The notes beneath the pieces are model-generated. The model worked only from the letters and a program-made list of their open reading frames with translations, was not told the DNA's origin and did no database searches. The position numbers and the translations under genes are program-made. DNA of 64,000 nucleotides from Acerihabitans sp035013185 (GTDB lineage Bacteria > Pseudomonadota > Gammaproteobacteria > Enterobacterales > Enterobacteriaceae): positions 1 to 64,000 of the forward strand of contig NZ_JAYGJO010000020.1 in NCBI RefSeq assembly GCF_035013185.1, written 5' to 3'. Of the stretch, positions 41,815 through 50,735 are shown in pieces; the first letter of the stretch is position 1; each line of letters starts with the position of its first letter.

Positions 41815-44016
41815 TTAGTCACGAAAATTAAAACTAATTGCACCCGTTTTTTTATCTAGATCAAGTGCTGTGGTAAATGTACGACCCGCTTTACTTTTGT
41901 ATCCAGCACGAGCATCTAAAGTACCCGTTTCAATAAGTTGTTTAATTTCATCATCGTTCATTACCCGATTTGCAACTATACCATTAACCAAAAAACTACA
42001 GTTATTGCATCTGAATTTTATAAATGGATTAGTTAATTTAATTACATCGCCGCTGCACCCCGGACAACTACAAAATTTATCCCCCTCAACAATACTGGCA
42101 TTGGAAGATGAATATGGAATTAAAGGCTTACCCGTAATTTTAATAGCCCGGTTTTTAATGATCTGGACACATTCTCGAGTCTGTTCGGCGATGCCAAACA
42201 TAAAATCTTGCTTACGAATGCTACCATCTTCAATCAGTGCCAGCTTTTGCTCCCACTGCCCGGTAAGAATGGGGCTGGTGAGAATTGAAATGCCCGTTTT
42301 CTTCAGAAAGGAAATAAGGTCAATGGCTTTTGATGTTGGCACAAACTCCTGTCGCTTGCCTTCACATACCATGTACGGTTCCATGGATTTGCCACCCGAA
42401 GTTTTATTTTTTTGAAGCTGCTCAATGATCCCTGCACGCGTTGCGTCAGTACCGAGACCACAGCCTTTCATCGCTGTCGCTAGCTCCTCATTATCAATAA
42501 ATTTTCCGGCAGTCTGCATAGCGCCAAGCAGAGTATCGGGGTTATACCGGGCCGGAGGCGTTGTTTCCGATGCTTTAAGCCCAATTCCATGGTTCTCTGC
42601 GTTCTCTCCAGGCTGAAGAGCGCAAAGCTGAGTATCATTGGAAGTCTGTGGGTATAGCGTTTTCCAGCCCGCGTTTATCAAAACTTTTCCACTTGTATAA
42701 AACACTTCTCCAGCGATATGCGTATGGCGCTTTGACTCATTATATTCAGCCGAGGGGAAGAAGACGGCCATAAATCGGCGCACGATGAGATCGTATATTT
42801 TTCGCTCGTCGTCCGTCAGTGCGGATACATTACAACGCGATCCAGGTGCCGGGATGATGGCAAAGTGATCTGTGATTTTTGAATTATCAAATATAGCTTT
42901 GTTATCACCATTCACCCAACCACTGCTGACAATCTGGCGAGAAAAATCTTCATACTGCGTCCCTTCAAATGCCGTGCTGAGCGTTTCCACCACCGACTCA
43001 ACATCACCCTCTGGTAATGCCTGCGACGATGTGCGTGGGTACGTGACTAATTTATGCCGCTCATAAAGAGCTTGAGTTAAATTCAGCGTCTCCAGCGCAC
43101 TAAATTTATATCGACGGTTCGATTCTCGCTGGAGTTCTGTCTGATTAAATAATTTGGGAGGCTTCTGGCGCGTCACAGCCGAAGTTTCTTCTACTCGTGT
43201 CGGTACTTCATTACGGCACTTATTGAGTATCGCTTCTGCCTGCTTTATATCGTAAAAACGATTTTTTTCATCTTCTCCATCCTTTGTCACTTCGCTCCGG
43301 GAATTAATCCACTTGCCAACATAATCCCCGGTATTGACCCCAAACTTGCCGAGGATCACCCAAAAGTCACGCGGCACAAAATTTTTGATTTCCAGCTCAC
43401 GATCTACAATCAAAGTAAGAACCGGCGTCTGCACCCGACCGCAGCTGCTAACAGTTTGCTGCCCTGTTTCTACCCTTTTTAATGCAGACACAGCACGCGT
43501 CATATTCATGCCGAGAAGATAGTCAGCTTCAGCACGGCTACGAGCAGCCTGATCCAGGCGGTCATAATCTTGCCCATCATGCATGTTTTTAAATGACTCT
43601 CGCAGTCCTTCGTCAGTCATCGACTTGATCCACATCCGCTTGACCGGTTTGCGTCCACCAACCATCTGATAAATTAGACGGAAAATTAACTCCCCTTCTC
43701 GTCCAGCATCACACGCATTAACAACCATGCTCACATCATCACGTTGGATTAATCGTTTGAGTGCTGACAACTGCTTCGCGGTGGCTTTTGTCGGGCGAAT
43801 AGAAAATTTATCGGGAATAACAGGCAGGCTGGCTAGGTCTCCAAATTGAAGCTCCTCAAGCTCTGATGAAAATATTTCAACAAGATGACCAAAGGCGTAA
43901 CTTACAATCGCGTCATCACCTTCGAAACAGTCCGTTTTTTTCTGACAGTGACCAATAGACTTTGCAATTTGCGCAGCAACCGAGGGTTTCTCCGCGATAA
44001 TTAGTGGCTTTTTCAT
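41815..44016 (-). CDS. topB: DNA topoisomerase III (TopB)
   Basis: This 733-residue type IA topoisomerase starts IIAEKPSVAAQIAKSIG and has the acidic motif DAGREGELIF near 103-112 and the catalytic Tyr at 326 within VTYPRTSSQ. The C-terminus has a four-cysteine zinc element (CSCPGCSGD, then CNNC). It passes single strands to separate linked plasmid copies and repair intermediates. Length is between E. coli TopB (653) and larger plasmid TraE-type enzymes (RP4 TraE about 737). All key residues are present. Confidence 0.95.
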   Translation of the reverse strand: MKKPLIIAEKPSVAAQIAKSIGHCQKKTDCFEGDDAIVSYAFGHLVEIFSSELEELQFGDLASLPVIPDKFSIRPTKATAKQLSALKRLIQRDDVSMVVNACDAGREGELIFRLIYQMVGGRKPVKRMWIKSMTDEGLRESFKNMHDGQDYDRLDQAARSRAEADYLLGMNMTRAVSALKRVETGQQTVSSCGRVQTPVLTLIVDRELEIKNFVPRDFWVILGKFGVNTGDYVGKWINSRSEVTKDGEDEKNRFYDIKQAEAILNKCRNEVPTRVEETSAVTRQKPPKLFNQTELQRESNRRYKFSALETLNLTQALYERHKLVTYPRTSSQALPEGDVESVVETLSTAFEGTQYEDFSRQIVSSGWVNGDNKAIFDNSKITDHFAIIPAPGSRCNVSALTDDERKIYDLIVRRFMAVFFPSAEYNESKRHTHIAGEVFYTSGKVLINAGWKTLYPQTSNDTQLCALQPGENAENHGIGLKASETTPPARYNPDTLLGAMQTAGKFIDNEELATAMKGCGLGTDATRAGIIEQLQKNKTSGGKSMEPYMVCEGKRQEFVPTSKAIDLISFLKKTGISILTSPILTGQWEQKLALIEDGSIRKQDFMFGIAEQTRECVQIIKNRAIKITGKPLIPYSSSNASIVEGDKFCSCPGCSGDVIKLTNPFIKFRCNNCSFLVNGIVANRVMNDDEIKQLIETGTLDARAGYKSKAGRTFTTALDLDKKTGAISFNFRD

Positions 44017-44026
44017 AAACCCTCAG

Positions 44027-44491
44027 TTAATTAACCATATTTTCCCGAGCTGACTTAATGTACTGAATAATGCATACACGCAACTCATTCAACATTTGTT
44101 GCTGCTCTTTACTGCTTTTTATCGCATCATCAATAACATTGAGACTAAGCTCCTTAGTTTTTTCTTTACTCAGACAGTCCAGTGATCGAATGATAAATAA
44201 CGGATCATTTGCCTCGTCATTCATTTCTTTACGAACAAGGACAGATAACAGGCGGTTATATGCCTCATTTAGTCCATGTGTTTCAACAAACTGAGAAATA
44301 CTGCCAAGCAAGACCGGCTTAAAACTTTTGTGAATAAGATAAGGTGTCGCAAAGCCAATCACTACGCTGTCAACTGAAGTAATACCATCCTGACATACAA
44401 GCGATATTTTTCTACCCGAAAGCAGATCATCAAGCTCTACAAATGCCCCAGGCGGGAATTTATTAATTAAGATTGGTTGTGTATTCATCAT
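44027..44491 (-). CDS. Unknown protein between two topoisomerase genes
   Basis: The product of about 154 residues starts at ATG 44491 after AGGAAG, overlapping the end of the upstream topoisomerase gene by 29 bp, and is followed 10 bp later by topB. It has a beta-rich first half (FPPGAFVELDDLLSGRKISL) and a helical second half. Overlap suggests it works with one or both enzymes. No family recognised. Confidence 0.55.
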   Translation of the reverse strand: MMNTQPILINKFPPGAFVELDDLLSGRKISLVCQDGITSVDSVVIGFATPYLIHKSFKPVLLGSISQFVETHGLNEAYNRLLSVLVRKEMNDEANDPLFIIRSLDCLSKEKTKELSLNVIDDAIKSSKEQQQMLNELRVCIIQYIKSARENMVN

Positions 44492-46013
44492 CAGTGTCTT
44501 CCTGAATTTCATGCCTCTCAGGCCCGGTTAAATCCACAGAATTAGAAACATCAAGCTGACATATTTCCAAAAGTGCTCTAACCATTACTTCTGGCGATTG
44601 ATTATTTACTTCAAAATACTTCTCTATAATATTCGATATATTTTTATTGTGGAATATTTCTTTGTGATTACTAAGCCAAATTTTACCTTTATCTGTCAAT
44701 GAAAAGTCAGTATTTATAAGGCAACGAGAAAGAAACTTCTCAATATGGACAATAACTGTAGATGGCCGACCAAGATGAGTCTGTTGCATAAAATGAAGAA
44801 GACTTTGTTGTTGAGTCCATTGTTTAAAATGAGGCGGATTATTTTCATTCCACAGACACAATCCCTGAATATCCTTACGGTGCCATTGGATATTTTTTAA
44901 TATTTCAGGTAATTGTGATAATGACTCGCTATTCGCAAAGGTCATTTTGCACGGCAAACCTGATTCAACCTGGTTTCTGGCGACTAATAATTTTACTGCC
45001 GTCTCAGCATCTGATAGATCATTGACCTGCCGGTTAATAGGAACATCACTTTCGAGAATTGTTGGTGCTTCATGCCCTACAGCATCCGGCCTTCTGACAT
45101 TCCTGACAAGCTCAGGGCGGAAATTGACCCCTTGCATTCGCGCAATAAGCTGTGTTCGGTTAACCGAGTTACAACTGACAGTACGCTGTGACGAACGCGG
45201 ATAAGTCATCTGACCACGCTCATAAAGTCGCTGCATGGCATCGGCAAGAGATACAGGAGATTGTCCGGTTCGGAGGCTACAGTTCAGTAAAATATCGGTG
45301 TGGTTCCATGTTGTTGACACTGATGTGTCTAAGCTGGCCCCAGGTGATAGCTGTAATCCATTACATAATTCATTTATTTCATCAAAGTCAAAAGACTCGC
45401 CTGCAAAAACAGGCAATATGCCAGTAAAGGCGCTCCCGCCATCACTGGACGGAATTTTCAAAACAGCAAGACCGGTAACAGGCGTTTGCAAAGCTAATTC
45501 GATCAGTATCGAACCCTGCACCCTACCAATCGCGCCTTGTCGGTTAGAAAGAGTACCAATAAGTCGATCCAATACACGCCGGGCATCCCCCTTGTTTGCG
45601 TCAGGGCTAAAAGGCTCTCGCTCAGAAATGGCACGACGAACTTCGTCGATGGTCATAGCTCTCAACCTGACACGGAATAATTTATTTATGTCGACACCAT
45701 CAAGTGCCTTCTTGACAACATCTCTTGCAATAACATCGCCCTCGTGGTCATCGTCGGTCGCAAGATAGATCTCATCTGCAATGCGGGCTGCGACCGCAAG
45801 GTTTTCAACAATTCGCCGTCTTTCAGGTCTTACCTGATATGAATGCTCAGTAAGGGAGTTAGTGATCCACTCAGTGCCAAGGTTTGGAGGGTTAGCGCAA
45901 ATGTGACCTACAGTTGATATTACTTCACAGCGCTGTTTATATACCTGATAAAGTATCCTGTTGAGAATACTCTCTTTGCCAGGTGCCTCAATGATAAATA
46001 ATCTGTTGGCCAC
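44463..46013 (-). CDS. Second, shorter type IA topoisomerase
   Basis: The 516-residue product has the TOPRIM start LFIIEAPGKESIL, the acidic cluster ATDDDHEGD near 85-93 and GRVQG near 163-167. The catalytic Tyr is at 271 within MTYPRSSQ. This is a complete type IA core but without an obvious zinc-finger tail. It differs strongly from the TopB encoded next to it, being closer in its TOPRIM motif to topoisomerase I or reverse-gyrase-like enzymes. Two type IA enzymes in one operon suggest separate jobs, such as transfer and replication. Confidence 0.85.
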   Translation of the reverse strand: MANRLFIIEAPGKESILNRILYQVYKQRCEVISTVGHICANPPNLGTEWITNSLTEHSYQVRPERRRIVENLAVAARIADEIYLATDDDHEGDVIARDVVKKALDGVDINKLFRVRLRAMTIDEVRRAISEREPFSPDANKGDARRVLDRLIGTLSNRQGAIGRVQGSILIELALQTPVTGLAVLKIPSSDGGSAFTGILPVFAGESFDFDEINELCNGLQLSPGASLDTSVSTTWNHTDILLNCSLRTGQSPVSLADAMQRLYERGQMTYPRSSQRTVSCNSVNRTQLIARMQGVNFRPELVRNVRRPDAVGHEAPTILESDVPINRQVNDLSDAETAVKLLVARNQVESGLPCKMTFANSESLSQLPEILKNIQWHRKDIQGLCLWNENNPPHFKQWTQQQSLLHFMQQTHLGRPSTVIVHIEKFLSRCLINTDFSLTDKGKIWLSNHKEIFHNKNISNIIEKYFEVNNQSPEVMVRALLEICQLDVSNSVDLTGPERHEIQEDTDDEYTTNLN

Positions 46014-46023
46014 AGCCCCTCAC

Positions 46024-46389
46024 TTAGATCACATTAAGTAATTTATAAAATTGAAGTGCCTTCTGAAGCTCATTAATCGCCTTAGAATTATCCATAGTTA
46101 GCGTGTAATTCGCATCTGACATAACATCAGACGTAACAATAATCTTAGATACACCAACGTCATCATTCATAACAAAAATAATGTGGATAATATTTTCGGA
46201 AGATAGACCGTCTGTTGACTGGATGGAAATTTCAAAAACATCATCATGATCGCTGAAGGAATGTTGATGGGTAACGCCGACCTGAGGATATTTAGCCCAT
46301 TCAAAACGAATGCCATTTTCTACAGGAAGTTCATTCTCGATCGCTTTCACGCAAATATTTTTTATAGCCTCGTGTTCAAGAATTATCAT
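46024..46389 (-). CDS. Unknown 121-residue protein
   Basis: ATG 46389 has AAGGG upstream. The protein is beta-rich in the middle (IIHIIFVMNDDVGVSKIIV) and ends in a helix (INELQKALQFYKLLNVI). It is 10 bp upstream of the shorter topoisomerase gene and probably co-translated with it. No family recognised. Confidence 0.5.
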   Translation of the reverse strand: MIILEHEAIKNICVKAIENELPVENGIRFEWAKYPQVGVTHQHSFSDHDDVFEISIQSTDGLSSENIIHIIFVMNDDVGVSKIIVTSDVMSDANYTLTMDNSKAINELQKALQFYKLLNVI

Positions 46390-46412
46390 GTTCACACCCT
46401 TGCTTTAAAGTA

Positions 46413-46865
46413 TTAATTAAACATTATACTTCTATACACAGAAAGATACTCAGTTATCTTTTCAAACGTCATCTCACTTTCTAATGACTTTTGTAGCGCA
46501 ATCATTATATCCTCAGGATAACACTGAGATATAATACGATTACGTAAATGCACGGGACATTTCTCAAAAATAGCAGAAATATTACTACTCAAAAGTTCAG
46601 GTTTCATATCCTTATAAATTATAAATCCTCTTTTCGTATTGCGCAAATCTGCAACTGTATACGCGAGATCTCCTAAATCTTCTACAATAAACCGCTTAAC
46701 CCTAGTGACGTACCGGCCCAACCCTTTTTCATCCAGAACTAAATGCTCAACGGCAACCCATGCCATGTTGGGACAATCAAAAGGAATTCTTTCCTGCGAT
46801 GGAATAAAGGGGAAAGAAGAAAAATTTAAAATGAGACCTTCAGCAGATAAAGGATTACTGTACAT
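46413..46865 (-). CDS. Unknown 150-residue protein
   Basis: The product has an N-terminal strand-rich half (RFIVEDLGDLAYTVADLR) and a helical C-terminus. It begins 3 bp after the previous gene and precedes the 121-residue gene by 23 bp. Soluble, no motif recognised. Part of the array leading to the two topoisomerases. Confidence 0.5.
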   Translation of the reverse strand: MYSNPLSAEGLILNFSSFPFIPSQERIPFDCPNMAWVAVEHLVLDEKGLGRYVTRVKRFIVEDLGDLAYTVADLRNTKRGFIIYKDMKPELLSSNISAIFEKCPVHLRNRIISQCYPEDIMIALQKSLESEMTFEKITEYLSVYRSIMFN

Positions 46866-46868
46866 TTT

Positions 46869-47483
46869 CTAAACCCCTTTCTTTTTTAATGTCATAGCGG
46901 AAAGATTCAGATCATAATGTAGCTCAGACGTGTCATTTATAAAATACGCGTGACACTCATTAATAATGACTGCACCTAATGATTCACTCTTCGACATCTT
47001 ATTTATTTCATTTAACACCATGTTATTTAACATCTTGGAATAGGAATCCATTCCTGCATTAGTAAGGTATTCTATTACACCACCAACCCTATACATCAGA
47101 CTTAGGAAATAATAGCGGTATAACTCCAAAGGAATAAACGAAACAAGGTCAGGAACATTAATTAATGAAACTAAATCCTTCAAGTCTGAGACAAGGGAAT
47201 CCGACTCACTCAGACAGTATGCCTTTTTCATATTTGAATAAGTAACGATATCAAGCCCTCGGTGCTCAATCTTCTCGGATTGATAAAGTTCTTCAACTCT
47301 TTCATGAATTGCTGATTTATCCTGTACAAAAACTGACGAATCCGAAGTATGCAATAGTTCAACTAACTTTTGCTGAAATCCAAAAAGTACAATCTCCCGC
47401 AATGCGGGATCATCTTGGGTCTGAAATGTTCTTAACTCTTCTAAAAATAAGTCGGCATTATCTTCAGCTAATTGAACGCCCAT
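46869..47483 (-). CDS. Unknown 204-residue helical protein
   Basis: The protein is mostly helical and soluble, starting MGVQLAEDNADLFLEELRTF and containing NVPDLVSFIPLELYRYYFLS in its centre. It overlaps the preceding gene by 20 bp. No family recognised. The tight packing across 46024-48901 marks a single operon of five unknown genes. Confidence 0.5.
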   Translation of the reverse strand: MGVQLAEDNADLFLEELRTFQTQDDPALREIVLFGFQQKLVELLHTSDSSVFVQDKSAIHERVEELYQSEKIEHRGLDIVTYSNMKKAYCLSESDSLVSDLKDLVSLINVPDLVSFIPLELYRYYFLSLMYRVGGVIEYLTNAGMDSYSKMLNNMVLNEINKMSKSESLGAVIINECHAYFINDTSELHYDLNLSAMTLKKKGV

Positions 47484-47952
47484 TGCTCATATCCACTTCT
47501 TGTTTTGTTGCATTGATTAATGTGGCTGACTTAATACTATTATACTGAGTTACTAGCTCAGGATGCCTTTGTTGTAGATTGAAGCCAGGCTCCAGCACAC
47601 TACCTGCGAGCTGATACACAACCGAAAGTTCGCCAGCATAAGGAAGTATGTGCTCTTCAAAGACATAGCTGACAACCGGCGCTATAAGGGAAAACATCGT
47701 CGCTTTGGCCTGAGGAACAGCAGACAACGGGAAAGGTGACAAGTTGCCAGAACTGCGCTCCATGACGAAATCCAGATTGGTGTCAGGTAGCTTATAGGCC
47801 TTCATATAGGCATCTGCGATGCAGAGTATAGAATCAGTAAAAAAAAGGGCTAATTGTTTATCAGTTAACTGCTCAGCATTAAGAAAATAATGCGCGTTTT
47901 TATCTTGTGCCATCTGTTCAATTAATACTTTATAATCGCGGTTAAACGACAT
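47464..47952 (-). CDS. Unknown 162-residue protein
   Basis: ATG 47952 follows GAGGAAG with ideal spacing, one base after the preceding stop; the frame extends to 47988. The product is helical, with a central region QAKATMFSLIAPVVSYVFEE that is hydrophobic but probably not membrane-spanning. No family recognised. Confidence 0.5.
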   Translation of the reverse strand: MSFNRDYKVLIEQMAQDKNAHYFLNAEQLTDKQLALFFTDSILCIADAYMKAYKLPDTNLDFVMERSSGNLSPFPLSAVPQAKATMFSLIAPVVSYVFEEHILPYAGELSVVYQLAGSVLEPGFNLQQRHPELVTQYNSIKSATLINATKQEVDMSNGRSIS

Positions 47953-47953
47953 G

Positions 47954-48901
47954 TTAAACTTCCTCATAATATTGGGAGTAATAAACATCCATTATAAACT
48001 CTACATGATCTGTAACCTGCTTAGAAGCGGCTCTGTAGTGCTTGCCAATGTGAGTGAATGACATTCCTTCTGTTTGATAATGCGAAAGAAGTACGCTCTT
48101 ATCTATGTCACTCATTCCCTTCAATTTAATGACATCATCTTTTGCCACTCGCTTGTAAACTTCACACATTAACCCCACATTATTATTATAATAATCTGCG
48201 ACCATAGCGAAACTTACTGGCACGGCAGTATTCATTTTAGCAACAGCCTTTAATTGGCGCTCAGTAACATCCATAACTTCATTAATTAAAAAACGAATAA
48301 TTACGTTAAATTCACGATAAAAATAATCAAAGATATTTCCAAGACCAGTAAATTTGATAGCGGCACTCATTAACGCTGTACGTCTAACTTGGTCGGATGA
48401 AAGCAAGGGTGATTCATGAGAAAAACCAACTTCCCCTGAGGGTGAGAATGAAATAAAATCGAGCTTCTGTGATATAAGAATAGATCTCATAAAATCACCT
48501 AAATCTTTTTCATTCAGACCACCCTTAATCACTTCAACTCCTGCGGCTTTCAGCCTGATTTCATTTGTCATCAAATCAATGATTGCATTATTCATCATTT
48601 GAACTACATAGAGATGGTCGTCCGTTGCCGCTCCTATTTTCAAGAAATCATAGGCCGCGTTAAATAACGTCGAAAATCGCTTAGTTAAAGCATCCATGGC
48701 GTTAATAAAGTTGTTGTCCGGTGTGATCACTCCTTGCATTAAAACCAGTGAAACGATGCGCGAAGCAATTCGGAGGCTAAAACAACGCCTCATATTTTCC
48801 TCACTAGCACGTATCTGGCTCAACTCATCCATGACATAAAGTTTATCTTCTTCAAAGGACAGGTCAGAATTAAACAATAAAACCGGATCAAATGCGTCCA
48901 A
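47954..48901 (-). CDS. Unknown 315-residue helical protein, first of the array
   Basis: The product is almost entirely helical. The C-terminal 60 residues (SHYQTEGMSFTHIGKHYRAASKQVTDHVEFIM, read as two helices) resemble a helix-turn-helix of sigma or FlhC type. Paired flagellar-type or transcription-activator roles are possible but unproven. It diverges from the HerA-like ATPase gene, with 89 bp between. It would be the first gene of the operon that ends with topB and ardC. Confidence 0.5.
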   Translation of the reverse strand: MDAFDPVLLFNSDLSFEEDKLYVMDELSQIRASEENMRRCFSLRIASRIVSLVLMQGVITPDNNFINAMDALTKRFSTLFNAAYDFLKIGAATDDHLYVVQMMNNAIIDLMTNEIRLKAAGVEVIKGGLNEKDLGDFMRSILISQKLDFISFSPSGEVGFSHESPLLSSDQVRRTALMSAAIKFTGLGNIFDYFYREFNVIIRFLINEVMDVTERQLKAVAKMNTAVPVSFAMVADYYNNNVGLMCEVYKRVAKDDVIKLKGMSDIDKSVLLSHYQTEGMSFTHIGKHYRAASKQVTDHVEFIMDVYYSQYYEEV

Positions 48902-48990
48902 TTAAGCCTCCTTAACATCGCAATTATTTATTTAAAGTAATACTATATCACAAAGCTTATTCAAATCATCAATTAGAAAAAAGGCCGCTT

Positions 48991-50493
48991 GTGAAAATAA
49001 CCTTTGGCTACGAATCATGGGCAATAAAGAATGACAACAAGAAAGTACCTGTTGAATGGAACAGCAAAACAGCTGTAAATCCACATATGGTATTGATTGG
49101 AATGTCAGGGGCAGGAAAGACATACAATTTAAAAAAAATGGTAGCGCAAATGTGCAACTCGTATGACTACCATCATCAGTTACGTGTCCATGTGTTTGAC
49201 GTTCACGGGGATATTGAATTAGAAGGAGCCAGCACTGTCTTTTTCTCTGAACAAACTCGCTATGGCCTTAATCCCCTTGAAGTTAATCCTGATCCAGACT
49301 TTGGTGGCGTCCGAAAACGTGTTCAGAGCTTTATGTCCACAATGAATAAAGTGATGCATTCAATGGGAAGCAAACAGGAATCTACACTCCGAAATCTTTT
49401 AATTGATTTATATGCACGCCATGGTTTTGTTCAGGATGATCCAAAAACATGGAAAGCTGAACCGGTTCCCGAACTACTGACATCCCCAGAACATGCAGAT
49501 CGTGTTTATCTAGATGTACCTTTCGAAGATAAATCAGATGCAAACCGCCTTGGAGCACAGTGGGATGGAATTCCCGGCATAAAAGCATGGTGGATACCCG
49601 AGAAGGAGTATACAGGTGGCATAACCCGCTGGCCTCCGAAATCCCTGCGAAGAGCAAACCCAACGACATCTGACCTCGTGCGATTTTCCCGGCATGTTCT
49701 GCTGAAATCATTTCTTGGAACCAGTCAGGATGCAGTCACTAAACTTGAAGCGGTAAACAAGATCGCCCGAACGATTACTAAAAGAGGAATCGATCTTCAG
49801 AAGACTGCTAATCTGGGCAGCTATGACGAAAAAATATTGAGCGATTTTGATAAGGCAAAAGACGAAGCGCTCGACAGGTACAAAAGCTATCTCGATAGTC
49901 TGTCCACTGGCATGGAGCTGGAAGATATCATCAAATACTCATCTACAGATGTGCTAAAGTCAGTATTAGAACGCATACAGAACATTGAGGCAATGGGCGT
50001 ATTCAAACCAGAAACCCCGCCTTTTGACACCTCTAATCCTGTATGGCGATACAATATCAAAGCTCTGGGCCTCGAAGAACGTCGCCTGTTTGTCCTCTTC
50101 AAGCTTGAAGAAATTTTCATGCGTGCAGTAGAGCGAGGAGAGCAAAGTGACGTTTGTGAGGTCATCGTGCTGGATGAGGCAAAAATTTATCTTGATTCAG
50201 ATCCCGACAACATCCTCAACAAAATCGCTAACGAGGCCCGTAAGTTTGGCCTTGCATTAATAGCTGCCGGCCAAACGCCAGTACACTTTACTGCCGATTT
50301 TATAGCTGCAACCGCGACTAAGGTGGTATTAGGAGTTGATGAGAGTTACTGGAAACAAAGTTCAAACCTGATGCGCATTGATGAAAAACAGCTTAAGTGG
50401 ATCAAACCTAAACGAACTATGATGGTTCAAATCAAAGCCTCCGGTATGACAGCCACAAAATGGGAATATGTTTGTTTACCGCAAACCATATAA
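48991..50493 (+). CDS. HerA/VirB4-like ATPase with an inserted DUF5710-like module
   Basis: The 500-residue product has Walker A GMSGAGKT at 37-44 (after MVLI), an early FDVHGDIE segment as in HerA and TraD-like motors, and a Walker B VIVLDEAKIYL near 386-396 followed by GQTP (sensor-like). Residues about 171-205 (VYLDVPFEDKSDANRLGAQW, then WWIP) look like a DUF5710 module, usually found in plasmid primase-type proteins. Such motors pump DNA or protein. GTG start with AAGG upstream. It is divergent from the five-gene unknown operon and precedes the pilus locus. Confidence 0.75.
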   Translation: MKITFGYESWAIKNDNKKVPVEWNSKTAVNPHMVLIGMSGAGKTYNLKKMVAQMCNSYDYHHQLRVHVFDVHGDIELEGASTVFFSEQTRYGLNPLEVNPDPDFGGVRKRVQSFMSTMNKVMHSMGSKQESTLRNLLIDLYARHGFVQDDPKTWKAEPVPELLTSPEHADRVYLDVPFEDKSDANRLGAQWDGIPGIKAWWIPEKEYTGGITRWPPKSLRRANPTTSDLVRFSRHVLLKSFLGTSQDAVTKLEAVNKIARTITKRGIDLQKTANLGSYDEKILSDFDKAKDEALDRYKSYLDSLSTGMELEDIIKYSSTDVLKSVLERIQNIEAMGVFKPETPPFDTSNPVWRYNIKALGLEERRLFVLFKLEEIFMRAVERGEQSDVCEVIVLDEAKIYLDSDPDNILNKIANEARKFGLALIAAGQTPVHFTADFIAATATKVVLGVDESYWKQSSNLMRIDEKQLKWIKPKRTMMVQIKASGMTATKWEYVCLPQTI

Positions 50494-50634
50494 CCATGAT
50501 TAACGGGAAAATAAGAAATTTTAATTGGCCCGTATCAAGATAAATAATTGCGCCGAATAAATTGAAAACTGAACAGGAGCTTGTCACTCAATGGGCTGAA
50601 CAAAGAGTGACATTAAGATGGTAAAAAGAAATGG

Positions 50635-50667
50635 AACGGCGATATATCTTAACTAAATATCGCCGTT
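50635..50667. terminator. Hairpin between ATPase gene and pilV
   Basis: AACGGCGATAT (50635-50645) and ATATCGCCGTT (50657-50667) form a perfect 11-bp stem in the space between convergent genes. U runs are weak on both sides, so it is a likely but not classical terminator. Confidence 0.6.
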
Positions 50668-50735
50668 CAAAAAAAACTGAGGATGTTTATAGGATCACAG
50701 GTACAATCTAAGTTAATAATGCAAGGTATATTTCA

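Noticed and set aside
46188..46200. A second DnaA-box-like TGTGGATAA
   Set aside because: It lies inside a coding gene without companions, so it is probably chance.
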